Source: Sva-07 sp963752815
GTDB taxonomy: Bacteria; Actinomycetota; Acidimicrobiia; Acidimicrobiales; Ilumatobacteraceae
Assembly (NCBI GenBank): GCA_963752815.1
Contig: CAVVZI010000001.1
Location: 41,082 to 105,081 of the forward strand
DNA length: 64,000 nt
Direction of reading: 5' to 3'
The position numbers and the translations under genes are program-made. Below, piece after piece: positions 34,328 through 41,958 of this stretch. The number at the start of each line of letters is the position of its first letter. The stretch's first letter is position 1. The notes beneath the pieces were generated by a model that was given only the letters and a program-made list of their open reading frames with translations, was not told the DNA's origin and ran no database searches.

Positions 34328-36828
34328 CGCTCTTCCGTCTCGACGGGTGGCTCGATGGGTTCACCCTCGATGATCAGCAGGCGGATGGTGATCGTGAGCC
34401 CGCCTCCTGGCGTGTCGTCCAACTCCATGCTCGCACCCATCGCGTCGATGAACCCCTTGGCGATCGCGAGGCCCAGGCCCGCTCCCGCGTCGTGCGACCG
34501 GTCGCCGAATCGCTGGAACGGGACGAAGATGCGGTCGCGTTCCGACGCGGGCACACCCGGGCCACGGTCGACCACCCGCAGGTCGACGAACGAACCGACG
34601 AGTCCGGCCTCGACGCGCACCGGTCGGTCGTCCGGCGACCACGCGACCGCGTTCGAGACGATGTTGGCGACGGCGCGTTCGAGGAGCGCGGCATCGGCGA
34701 GCACGAGGGGCAACGCTTCGGACACGTCGACGTCGACCCGCTCCTGGGCGGCGGCGATTCCGGAGAGTGCGGACGCCACGACCTCTTCGAGCGCGACAGC
34801 ACCCAGGGCCAGATCGACGGCGCCTGCCTCGAGCCGGCTCATGTCGAGCAGGTCGCGCACCATGCGATCGAGCCGGTCGGACGCCGCCTCGATGTCGTGG
34901 AGCAGCACGCGGCGATCGTCGTCGGTGAAGGCGACGTCGGTGTGGAGCAGTCCGGATGCTGACGCCTTGATGGTGGCGAGCGGTGTGCGGAAGTCGTGCG
35001 AGACCGCGCGCAGCAGCGCCGATCGCAGCGCGTCGGCCTCCGCCACCAGATCGGCTTCGGCGGCGTCCGCCCGCAATCGCCGCGCTTCGACCGCCATCGC
35101 CAACTGATCGGCGAAGGCGCGGAGCACCACGAGTTGCTCCGACTGCAGCGTCGCCCCGGACACCACGAGACACAGGGCACCATCCGCCGAGAGGTCGATC
35201 GAGGTGCCCTGAGCGGGGTCGAGGAGTTCCGGCGTTCCCGACGTGTGGGTCGGCCACCACCCGTCGCCGTTGCGTTCGAGCACCGATGCGGCTTCGAGTC
35301 CGAACGTCGCCCGCACCTGTTCGAGCAGGTCGGCGAGCGGATCGAGCGCGCCGACGAGCGTCGCTGCCGATCGGGCGAGCGCCGCCGCGTCGGCACGAGC
35401 GCTCGCTGCCTCGCGGCTCCGGCGCGCGGCGCGATCGACGAGCACGCTGATCACGACCGTGACCAGCACGAACACGGACAGGGCCACGACGTTCTCGCTC
35501 TCGCTGATCGTCAGCGTGTGCAGCGGCGGGGTCAGGAACCAGTTGGTCAGTGCGAACGCGCCGAACGAGGCGACCAGGCCGGCGCGCAGGCCGGCGAGCG
35601 CGGCGACACCCATCACGACGCAGAGATCGACGAGCAGTGCCGACCCGAGCGAGATGTGATCCCGGAACGGGACGAGCAGCATGGTCAGCAGCGGCAGCCC
35701 GATGAGGCAGAGCGCCCAGCCGGCCCTGATCTGCAGCGTCGAACGGTGCCGTGACCGGCGCGTCGTGTCGAGCCAGCGTTGCGTGTTGAGCGTCGCCCCG
35801 GTGGAGACCACGTGGATGTCGGCGGGGCCGATGTTGTCGATCAGGTCGTTCACCACCGAGCCCCCGGCGCGGGTGCGCAGGCCCTTGGTCCGCGCTCCGA
35901 CCACGAGCTGGGTCGCCTGCTCGACGTCGGCGAACGCGGCCATCGCGGCAGCCACATCGTCTCCCCGCAGTTCCCGGTACGTCCCGCCGAGCGCGACGAG
36001 CAAGCGGCGCTGCCGTTCGAGGTCGGGGCCGGGCTGCCGATCCGTGCGCGTGACGTGGACCCCGATCAGGTGCCCGCTCGACCGGTTCGCGAGCCGTGCG
36101 GCCCGGCGCACGAGCAGCTCGCCTCCTTCGCCGCCGAGGGCGACGACGACGCGCTCGCGTCGCGGTGCGACATCGGCCGGGTCCGGGTCGAGGTCGCGTG
36201 TGACCTGCTCGTCGACGCGGTCGGCGAGCCACGTCAGAGCGAGGTGACGGAGGCTGCCGAGCACCGCCGGACGGAACAGGTTCGCCCGTGCGGTGTCGAG
36301 GCGCTCCGGCGGGTAGACGTTCCCGTGGGCGAGCCGCCTGCGCAACGACTCGGGGCTCATGTCGACCAGTTCGATCTGTGTGTCCGCGGTGAGGAAGGAG
36401 TCAGGCACGAACCGCGTCGATTCCACACCGGTGAGCACGGTGACCGTGCTGTGCAGCGACGCCAGGTCACCGATGTCGAACGTCGAGATGACGTCGATAC
36501 CGCTGGCGAGAATTCGATCGACGGATTCCCACCGTGGGTGTTCGTGGCTGCCCCGGTGTCCGAGCTCGTCGACGAGCACGACCCGCGGCTGCCGCCGGAG
36601 GATCAGCCCGACATCCAATTCGGGATCACCGTCGATGCCGGCGGTCGTCGCGATCCGTTCCAACGGAATGTGGCGACCCTTCCACGCAGGGCGGTCGTCG
36701 ATGTCCAGCACGCCGATCACGACGTCGGTGCCGCGGTCGGCACGACGAAGTCCCTCCTCGACCATCGCGTGCGTCTTGCCGACGCCGGCCGTCGCTCCGA
36801 GGTAGAGCCGTAGTTGGCCGCGCGTCAC
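34324..36828 (-). CDS. kdpD: Sensor histidine kinase KdpD
   Basis: Membrane sensor of potassium or turgor, about 834 residues. Order: KdpD domain with Walker A RLYLGATAGVGKTHAMVEEG and VVLVDELGHRGSHEHPRWES (about 1-210); USP domain (about 225-350); four membrane helices of the DUF4118 type (about 375-480, e.g. LCVVMGVAALAGLRAGLVAS); GAF-like region; HisKA H-box AVSHDFRTPLATIKASASG; and ATPase motifs NIVSNAVAWSPDD and GAGLGLAIAKGF. GTG 36828 (VTRGQLRLYLG) is divergent from coaD with a 68-base gap. All catalytic residues are present. Confidence 0.94.
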   Translation of the reverse strand: MTRGQLRLYLGATAGVGKTHAMVEEGLRRADRGTDVVIGVLDIDDRPAWKGRHIPLERIATTAGIDGDPELDVGLILRRQPRVVLVDELGHRGSHEHPRWESVDRILASGIDVISTFDIGDLASLHSTVTVLTGVESTRFVPDSFLTADTQIELVDMSPESLRRRLAHGNVYPPERLDTARANLFRPAVLGSLRHLALTWLADRVDEQVTRDLDPDPADVAPRRERVVVALGGEGGELLVRRAARLANRSSGHLIGVHVTRTDRQPGPDLERQRRLLVALGGTYRELRGDDVAAAMAAFADVEQATQLVVGARTKGLRTRAGGSVVNDLIDNIGPADIHVVSTGATLNTQRWLDTTRRSRHRSTLQIRAGWALCLIGLPLLTMLLVPFRDHISLGSALLVDLCVVMGVAALAGLRAGLVASFGAFALTNWFLTPPLHTLTISESENVVALSVFVLVTVVISVLVDRAARRSREAASARADAAALARSAATLVGALDPLADLLEQVRATFGLEAASVLERNGDGWWPTHTSGTPELLDPAQGTSIDLSADGALCLVVSGATLQSEQLVVLRAFADQLAMAVEARRLRADAAEADLVAEADALRSALLRAVSHDFRTPLATIKASASGLLHTDVAFTDDDRRVLLHDIEAASDRLDRMVRDLLDMSRLEAGAVDLALGAVALEEVVASALSGIAAAQERVDVDVSEALPLVLADAALLERAVANIVSNAVAWSPDDRPVRVEAGLVGSFVDLRVVDRGPGVPASERDRIFVPFQRFGDRSHDAGAGLGLAIAKGFIDAMGASMELDDTPGGGLTITIRLLIIEGEPIEPPVETEER

Positions 36829-36881
36829 GATCGACAGTCTGCTCCAGTCGCCAGAAGGCGCAACCGATCGGGCGCGGGCGC

Positions 36882-36887
36882 TAGGTT
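36882..36887 (+). promoter_or_regulatory. -10 hexamer TAGGTT before coaD
   Basis: TAGGTT ends nine bases before ATG 36897, in the short divergent gap with kdpD. No Shine-Dalgarno. Confidence 0.4.
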
Positions 36888-36896
36888 CGGCACCCG

Positions 36897-37430
36897 ATGA
36901 CCGATCGTCCCGACCCGTCACTCCTCGTGCTGTACCCGGGTAGTTTCGATCCGATCCACCTCGGTCACGTCGACGTGATCGAGCAGGCGCTCGAGCTGTT
37001 CGGCAGCGTGGCCGTGGCCGTGATGCACAACCCGGCCAAGCCGTCCGGGCTGTTCCCGGTCGATCAGCGCGTCGACTTGGCGCGCACATCGCTCGCCCAC
37101 CTGAACGGCGTGACCGTCGAGGCATATTCGGGGCTCGCGGTGCAGGCGGCGAGTTGGGCCAGCGTCGACTTCATGGTCAAGGGTCTGCGCACACCGGGCG
37201 ACTTCGAGATCGAGCAGCAGATGGCGCAGAACAACTACGCCGTCACCGGCATCCGCACGGTCTATCTTCCCTGTACCCCGGCGCTCGGCTACATCAGCAG
37301 CCGCTTCGTCCGGGAGATCGCGAAGTACGGTGGAGCGATCGGGCATCTCGTTCCGGCGCCGGTCGCGGACGCGTTGCACGAACGGTTCGCCAACCCAGAC
37401 GACACCGGACCGACCCGAGCCGAACGATGA
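36897..37430 (+). CDS. coaD: Phosphopantetheine adenylyltransferase
   Basis: Fourth step of coenzyme A synthesis: ATP plus 4'-phosphopantetheine to dephospho-CoA. 177 residues with LYPGSFDPIHLGHVDVIEQA (nucleotidyltransferase T/HxGH motif), DFMVKGLRTPGDFEIEQQMA, NYAVTGIRTVYLPCTPALG and YISSRFVREIAKYGG. ATG 36897 follows a -10 hexamer. The DivIVA-like gene starts in its stop codon (ATGA). Confidence 0.95.
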   Translation: MTDRPDPSLLVLYPGSFDPIHLGHVDVIEQALELFGSVAVAVMHNPAKPSGLFPVDQRVDLARTSLAHLNGVTVEAYSGLAVQAASWASVDFMVKGLRTPGDFEIEQQMAQNNYAVTGIRTVYLPCTPALGYISSRFVREIAKYGGAIGHLVPAPVADALHERFANPDDTGPTRAER

Positions 37431-38032
37431 GCTACGACGACACCTACGCCAACCAGCCGAACGACTACGACGACATCGACGACGAGTATCCCGATCCGGG
37501 CACGCCCGGCGGATACGTCGGCGACGCCGAGACCCTGCTGCGGCGGGCGATCGACATCGTCGCCACGGCGCCGACGATGCCGCTGTCGTCTTCCCCGCGC
37601 ATCGACCGCGACGAGATCATCGAGCTGCTCGAGGAGTCGCTCCACCGGCTGCCCGACGAACTGCGTCAGGCGCGTTGGATGTTGAAGGAGCGTCAGGAAT
37701 TCGTCGCCAAGACGCGGCGCGAGGCCGACGAGTTGCTCGAGGCGGCCCGCGTGCGGGCCGAGCGGATGGTGCAGCGCACCGAGGTGGTGCGCGCCGCCGA
37801 GCAACGGGCCCGCCAGGTGATGGAGACCGCCGAGGCCGACTCGCGCCGGTTGAAGCACGAGACCGAGGACTTTCTCGACCAGCGTCTCGGGTCGTTCGAG
37901 ATCCTCCTCGACAAGTTGTCGAAGACCGTGCACGCGGGCCGTCAGCGCCTGTCGATCGGCGGGATCCGCGACGAGACGACGAGCATCGAAGAGGAAGACC
38001 CGACGATGGGCTTCTTCGACCAGGACGGCTGA
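37427..38032 (+). CDS. DivIVA/SepIVA-like coiled-coil protein
   Basis: 201 residues. An acidic disordered N-terminus (YDDIDDEYPDPGTPGG), then RIDRDEIIELLEESLHRLPD and a long charged helical region LKERQEFVAKTRREADELLE, VRAERMVQRTEVVRAAEQRA and ETAEADSRRLKHETEDFLDQ with heptad character, typical of DivIVA-related or ATP-synthase-b-like coiled coils. In actinobacteria such proteins tie cell-wall growth to division. No membrane segment is seen. It overlaps coaD by four bases, a frequent pairing. Confidence 0.7.
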   Translation: MSYDDTYANQPNDYDDIDDEYPDPGTPGGYVGDAETLLRRAIDIVATAPTMPLSSSPRIDRDEIIELLEESLHRLPDELRQARWMLKERQEFVAKTRREADELLEAARVRAERMVQRTEVVRAAEQRARQVMETAEADSRRLKHETEDFLDQRLGSFEILLDKLSKTVHAGRQRLSIGGIRDETTSIEEEDPTMGFFDQDG

Positions 38033-38038
38033 GACGCA

Positions 38039-38112
38039 ATGATTGCTCGGCCTCACGTCGAGTCTCGTCGCTGCACTTGAGGTCGGCCTCGCGGGAGCCT
38101 CGTCGCTGGCGC
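38039..38112. repeat. Repeat family 4, copy 2
   Basis: ATGATTGCTCGGCCTCACGT and the next ~50 bases resemble 26277-26353: both contain CTCGGCCTCA, a GTCTCGTC core, GAGGTCGGCC and a final GCCTCGTCG. It lies between the DivIVA-like gene and yceD. Complementary GGCCTCA / TGAGGTC segments could pair. Confidence 0.6.
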
Positions 38113-38152
38113 TTCCCTCGGCTCGCGCCGCCGACCAATTTCTCGTCGCCGG

Positions 38153-38158
38153 TATCGT
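38153..38158 (+). promoter_or_regulatory. -10 hexamer TATCGT, leaderless start of yceD
   Basis: TATCGT is exactly six bases before ATG 38165. No Shine-Dalgarno. Confidence 0.5.
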
Positions 38159-38164
38159 GTTTCC

Positions 38165-38674
38165 ATGGTCGACATCGCCCGTCAACTGCGGCTCAACGCG
38201 GTCGAGATGCTGCGTCAACCAGGCACGACCCGCGAGTTCGAGGTCGAGGTCGAGGGTGAGGCCGTGTCGGTCGTCCACGACGCGCTCGACGGTCCGATCG
38301 AACTGAACCTCAGGCTCGAGACGCTGAACGACGGCATCGCGGTGGGCGGAACGATCGCCACGCCGTGGCGCGGCGTCTGTCGGCGCTGTCTCGAGTCGCT
38401 GTCGGGCATCGACATCGCCGACGTCGACGAGTTGTACCAGAAGGTCGTCATCGATCCCGACGCCTACCTCATCGAGAACGGTCAGCTCGATCTGGTCCCG
38501 CTCGTCCGGGAGACCGCCCTGCTGCAGCTCGATGACGAACGGCTCTGCCGGCCTGACTGCGCCGGCCTCTGCCCGCAATGCGGCATCGACCGGAACCACG
38601 AATCGTGCGACTGCGGTGCCGAGATCCGCGACGACCGCTGGGCGGCCCTCGAAGGTCTCGAACTCGACAAGTGA
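38165..38674 (+). CDS. DUF177/YceD family protein
   Basis: 169 residues: MVDIARQLRLNAVEMLRQPG, WRGVCRRCLESLSGIDIADV, and the C-terminal cysteine cluster CRPDCAGLCPQCGIDRNHES with CDCGAE. This family (YceD, DUF177) nearly always precedes rpmF and is linked to 23S rRNA maturation in some bacteria and to chloroplast ribosome assembly. The cysteines could bind zinc. The next gene is rpmF, 156 bases downstream; a GC-rich stem (GCCCCGG 38675-38681 / CCGGGGC 38708-38714) lies between. Confidence 0.88.
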   Translation: MVDIARQLRLNAVEMLRQPGTTREFEVEVEGEAVSVVHDALDGPIELNLRLETLNDGIAVGGTIATPWRGVCRRCLESLSGIDIADVDELYQKVVIDPDAYLIENGQLDLVPLVRETALLQLDDERLCRPDCAGLCPQCGIDRNHESCDCGAEIRDDRWAALEGLELDK

Positions 38675-38830
38675 GCCCCGGCCTCGATGCAGGCCGCCGG
38701 ATGTGAACCGGGGCGCGGGCCGATAACGTGATGCGGCCCTTGGGGCACGGGTGCGCCGAACCGGCTGCCCGCCACACGATCGGACCGCGACCCGCACGGG
38801 TCCGTGGTCAATGGACGAGGAAAGCGAACG

Positions 38831-39010
38831 ATGGCCGTTCCGAAGAAGAAGACATCGAAGTCGAAGACGCGTAGCCGTCGGGCGAGCTCCTGGCAGCTGG
38901 ACGCGCCTCCTCGCAGCCTCTGCCCGCGTTGCGGGTCCGCCAAACTCCCGCACACCGTGTGTGGGGCATGTGGCTGGTACCGCGACCGCGTCGTCGTCGA
39001 CGTCGGCTGA
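38831..39010 (+). CDS. rpmF: 50S ribosomal protein L32
   Basis: 59 residues: MAVPKKKTSKSKTRSRRASS followed by the zinc-binding part SLCPRCGSAKLPHTVCGACG with two CxxC pairs. A Shine-Dalgarno GAGGAAAG sits before ATG 38831. Together with the zinc-form L28 in this window, both small L proteins keep intact cysteine pairs. plsX follows after 19 bases. Confidence 0.95.
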   Translation: MAVPKKKTSKSKTRSRRASSWQLDAPPRSLCPRCGSAKLPHTVCGACGWYRDRVVVDVG

Positions 39011-39029
39011 ACCGAGCATTTCTCCACAC

Positions 39030-40016
39030 ATGCTCCCCATCGTCGTCGACGCCATGGGCGGCGACGACGCCCCCGGTCCGATCGTGGCCGGAGCGCACCT
39101 CGCCGCCGCGGCTGGGCACTCAGTGGTACTCGTCGGCCCGGCTGATCTCGACTGCGTCGATGCCGCCACCGGTGCCCGTCTCGACCTGATCGAGGCGTCC
39201 GAGGTCATCGGCATGCACGACGATCCCGCCCAGGGGGTGCGGCGGAAGAAGGATTCCACGCTCGTCCGCGCCGCCGAAGCGGTGCGCGACGGCAAGGCCA
39301 GCGCGATGATCTCCGCCGGCAACACCGGTGCCACCATGGCGGCCGCCCTGCTGCGAATGGGACGGATCAGCGGCGTGAAGCGGCCGGCGATCGCCACGCC
39401 CATCCCGGTGCCAGGCTCGACACCGACCATCCTGCTCGATGCCGGCGCGAACGCCGAGGTCCAGGCCGACTGGCTCGTGCAGTTCGCCCTGATGGGGTCG
39501 GTCTACGCCCGCCACCGCTTCGGGATCGCCGAGCCCCGGGTCGGCCTGCTGTCGATCGGGGAAGAGCCGGGCAAGGGCGACAACCTGCGCAAGGAGACCT
39601 ACGAACTGCTCTCGGCGGCCGAGGGGTTGAACTTCATCGGCAACGTCGAAGGTCGCGACGTGATGGCCAAGCACCTCGACGTGTGCGTCACCGACGGCTT
39701 CACCGGCAACGTCGTGCTGAAGACGCTCGAAGGCGCGTTGAAGGTCATCGTGGCGGCGCTGCTCGATGCGTTCAACGCCGAAGAGCACTACAAGCCCCAC
39801 ACCGAGGCGCTGATGCCGGCGCTGTTGCAGCTCTATCGCACGCTGAGCCCCGACACCTACGGCGGTGCCGTGCTGCTCGGGGTCGACGGCGTGTGCGTCA
39901 TCGCGCACGGATCGTCGACGGCAGAGGCCATCGTGAACGGCATCGGCGTGGCCGCCGAGATGGTCGAACGTGACGTCGTGAGCGAGATTCGCGCCGCGAT
40001 CGCCGCCAACGCCTGA
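39030..40016 (+). CDS. plsX: Phosphate acyltransferase PlsX
   Basis: Makes acyl-phosphate from acyl-ACP for phospholipid synthesis; peripheral to the membrane. 328 residues: MLPIVVDAMGGDDAPGPIVA, AVRDGKASAMISAGNTGATM, MGRISGVKRPAIATPIPVPG, LLSIGEEPGKGDNLRKETYE, VCVTDGFTGNVVLKTLEGAL and VIAHGSSTAEAIVNGI. Full length. Standard rpmF-plsX-acpP order, with the acyl carrier gene 30 bases downstream. Confidence 0.95.
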   Translation: MLPIVVDAMGGDDAPGPIVAGAHLAAAAGHSVVLVGPADLDCVDAATGARLDLIEASEVIGMHDDPAQGVRRKKDSTLVRAAEAVRDGKASAMISAGNTGATMAAALLRMGRISGVKRPAIATPIPVPGSTPTILLDAGANAEVQADWLVQFALMGSVYARHRFGIAEPRVGLLSIGEEPGKGDNLRKETYELLSAAEGLNFIGNVEGRDVMAKHLDVCVTDGFTGNVVLKTLEGALKVIVAALLDAFNAEEHYKPHTEALMPALLQLYRTLSPDTYGGAVLLGVDGVCVIAHGSSTAEAIVNGIGVAAEMVERDVVSEIRAAIAANA

Positions 40017-40032
40017 CCAAACGGCCCGGCAG

Positions 40033-40038
40033 TACACT
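40033..40038 (+). promoter_or_regulatory. -10 hexamer TACACT before acpP
   Basis: TACACT lies eight bases before GTG 40047, between plsX and acpP; acpP could thus have its own promoter as well as plsX readthrough. Confidence 0.35.
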
Positions 40039-40046
40039 GCTTCGGC

Positions 40047-40340
40047 GTGCCAGCAGAGACGTCCGTTCAACAAGGTCCCATCGGTCGAGAGGAGATCTTC
40101 GAGATCGTGCGTGACCGGCTCGCCGACATCCTCGAGATCGAGCCGACGACCATCTCCGAGGGGCAGTCGTTCGTCGACGACCTCGACGCCGACTCGCTGG
40201 CGCTGATCGAGCTCGTCGAAGCCCTCGAAGAGGAACTGTCGGGGCGCATCGACGGCTTCCGCATCGAGGACGAGGACCTCGAGGACCTGAAGACCGTGCG
40301 TGACGCGGTCGACTACGTGCACGAGCGGGCGATCGCCTGA
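40047..40340 (+). CDS. acpP: Acyl carrier protein
   Basis: 97 residues, acidic. It carries growing fatty-acyl chains on a phosphopantetheine arm attached to the serine of the DSL motif, here FVDDLDADSLALIELVEALE. The N-terminus has an extension of about ten residues (MPAETSVQQGP) beyond usual ACPs. Helix 2 and the acidic surface are conserved. rnc begins at its stop codon. Confidence 0.93.
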   Translation: MPAETSVQQGPIGREEIFEIVRDRLADILEIEPTTISEGQSFVDDLDADSLALIELVEALEEELSGRIDGFRIEDEDLEDLKTVRDAVDYVHERAIA

Positions 40341-41045
40341 ACAGCCGCGCTGCGCCCGCCGACGACGATGAAGCTCTCGCCGTCCTGGAGGAACGGATCG
40401 GTCACGCCTTCGCCGACCGCGAGCTCCTCCGTCACGCGCTGAACCATCGTTCGTGGGTCGCTGAACATCCTGGCGCGCGGAGCAACGAGCGCTTGGAATT
40501 CCTCGGCGACGCCGTACTGGGTTGGGCCGTGGCCGACATGTCGTACCGGCGGTTCGGCCAGACACCGGAGGGCCAACTCACCGACCTCCGCAAGAGCGTG
40601 GTCAACGCGTTGGCGCTGGCCAAGGTGGCCCGCGAGATCGGTCTCGGCGACCATGTCCGGCTCGGGTCGCGGCGAGGCCGCCGCGGCGGGAGCGCAGAAG
40701 CCGTCGATCCTGTCGGACGCCTTCGAGGCGCTGCTCGGTGCCGTGTACCTCGACGGTGGGACCGAGGCGGCGTACGGCATGGTCGATCGGCTCGTCGCCC
40801 CCGGATTCCCGCTGACGATCGACGCACTCGACCAGCTGGACCACAAGACGCAGCTGCAGGAGCGTGCCGCTCGCGCCGGCCGTGGCATCCCGATGTACAA
40901 GGTCGTCGCGACGGGACCCGATCATGCCAAGACGTTCGTCGCCTCGGTGTTCGTCGACGACGTGCTGCTGGGCCAGGGGACCGGGCATTCGAAGAAGTCC
41001 GCCGAACAGCTCGCTGCTTCCGCCGCGTGCGCCACCTTCGACTGA
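40337..41045 (+). CDS. rnc: Ribonuclease III, frameshifted
   Basis: Double-strand RNA endonuclease that processes rRNA and mRNA. After joining two frames: VLEERIGHAFADRELLRHAL, the signature NERLEFLGDAVLGWAVADMS, KPSILSDAFEALLGAVYLDG (second catalytic carboxylates) and a C-terminal dsRNA-binding domain (HKTQLQERAARAGRGIPMYK, HSKKSAEQLAASAACATF). One extra G in CTCGGGTCGCGGC at about 40664-40667 breaks the frame. No ATG, GTG or TTG exists in frame before LEFLGDAV; CTG 40337, overlapping the acpP stop, is the likely start. Confidence 0.9.
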
Positions 41046-41064
41046 CGCCGGAACGCCACCGCCA

Positions 41065-41901
41065 ATGCCCGAGTTGCCCGAGGTCGAGACGGTGCGGCGG
41101 GGCCTGCAGCAACACGTCGCCGGCCGTCGGATCGTGCGGGTCGAGGTGGGTCGGGAACGGGTCGTGCGGCGAACGTCGCGCGAGGCGCTCATCCACGGGC
41201 TGACCGACGTGGTCGTGCTCTCGGCCGACCGGCGGGGCAAGTACCTGCTGCTCCCGCTCGATTCGGGCGACTCGACGATGATCCATCTGCGGATGAGCGG
41301 CCAGGTGTTGCTCGCCGCCGGGGACGCCCCGCGCCCGGCCCACACCCATGTCGCGCTGACGCTCGACGATCGACGGGAGCTGTGGTTCGTCGACCCACGC
41401 ACGTTCGGCGAGGTGGTGGTGTTCGATCCCGACCACGTCGACGTCGAGCTGCCCGAGCTGGCGCTGCTCGGGATCGACCCGATCGCCGACCCGTTCGAGC
41501 GTGGCGACCTGGCGCGGATCGTGCGCTCGACGCGCCGGGCGTTGAAGCCACTGCTCCTCGACCAGCATGCGATCGCCGGCATCGGCAACATCTACGCCGA
41601 CGAGATCCTCCACGCCGCCCGGCTGCGTCCCGATCGGGAGGCGTCGTCGCTCGACGGCCGGGCGATCACCCGTCTCCACACGTCGATCGTCGAGGTGCTC
41701 GCGTCGGCGATCGTCGCCGGTGGGTCGACCCTGGGCGATGCGCAGTACGTCGATCTGATGGGGTCGTCGGGCTCGTACCAGGACGACCACCGCGTCTACG
41801 GCCGCACCGGAGAACGCTGCCTCACCTGTGGCCGGGGATGGATCCGCCGGACGGTGTCGGGAGGTCGCTCGACCCACTTCTGTCCGGTGTGCCAGCACTG
41901 A
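41065..41901 (+). CDS. mutM: Formamidopyrimidine-DNA glycosylase
   Basis: Base-excision repair enzyme removing 8-oxoguanine and formamidopyrimidines. 278 residues: MPELPEVETVRRGLQQHVAG with the catalytic Pro2 and Glu3, MIHLRMSGQVLL, LKPLLLDQHAIAGIGNIYAD and the zinc finger CLTCGRGWIRRTVSGGRSTH followed by FCPVC. Full length. Lies 19 bases after rnc, before smc, the usual order. Confidence 0.95.
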   Translation: MPELPEVETVRRGLQQHVAGRRIVRVEVGRERVVRRTSREALIHGLTDVVVLSADRRGKYLLLPLDSGDSTMIHLRMSGQVLLAAGDAPRPAHTHVALTLDDRRELWFVDPRTFGEVVVFDPDHVDVELPELALLGIDPIADPFERGDLARIVRSTRRALKPLLLDQHAIAGIGNIYADEILHAARLRPDREASSLDGRAITRLHTSIVEVLASAIVAGGSTLGDAQYVDLMGSSGSYQDDHRVYGRTGERCLTCGRGWIRRTVSGGRSTHFCPVCQH

Positions 41902-41941
41902 GATCACCGGCGAGATCCGGGTGACCGGGCGGTCGCGCGAG

Positions 41942-41947
41942 TAGGTT
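41942..41947 (+). promoter_or_regulatory. -10 hexamer TAGGTT before smc
   Basis: TAGGTT lies eleven bases before GTG 41959. No Shine-Dalgarno. Confidence 0.3.
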
Positions 41948-41958
41948 CTCCGACTGCT

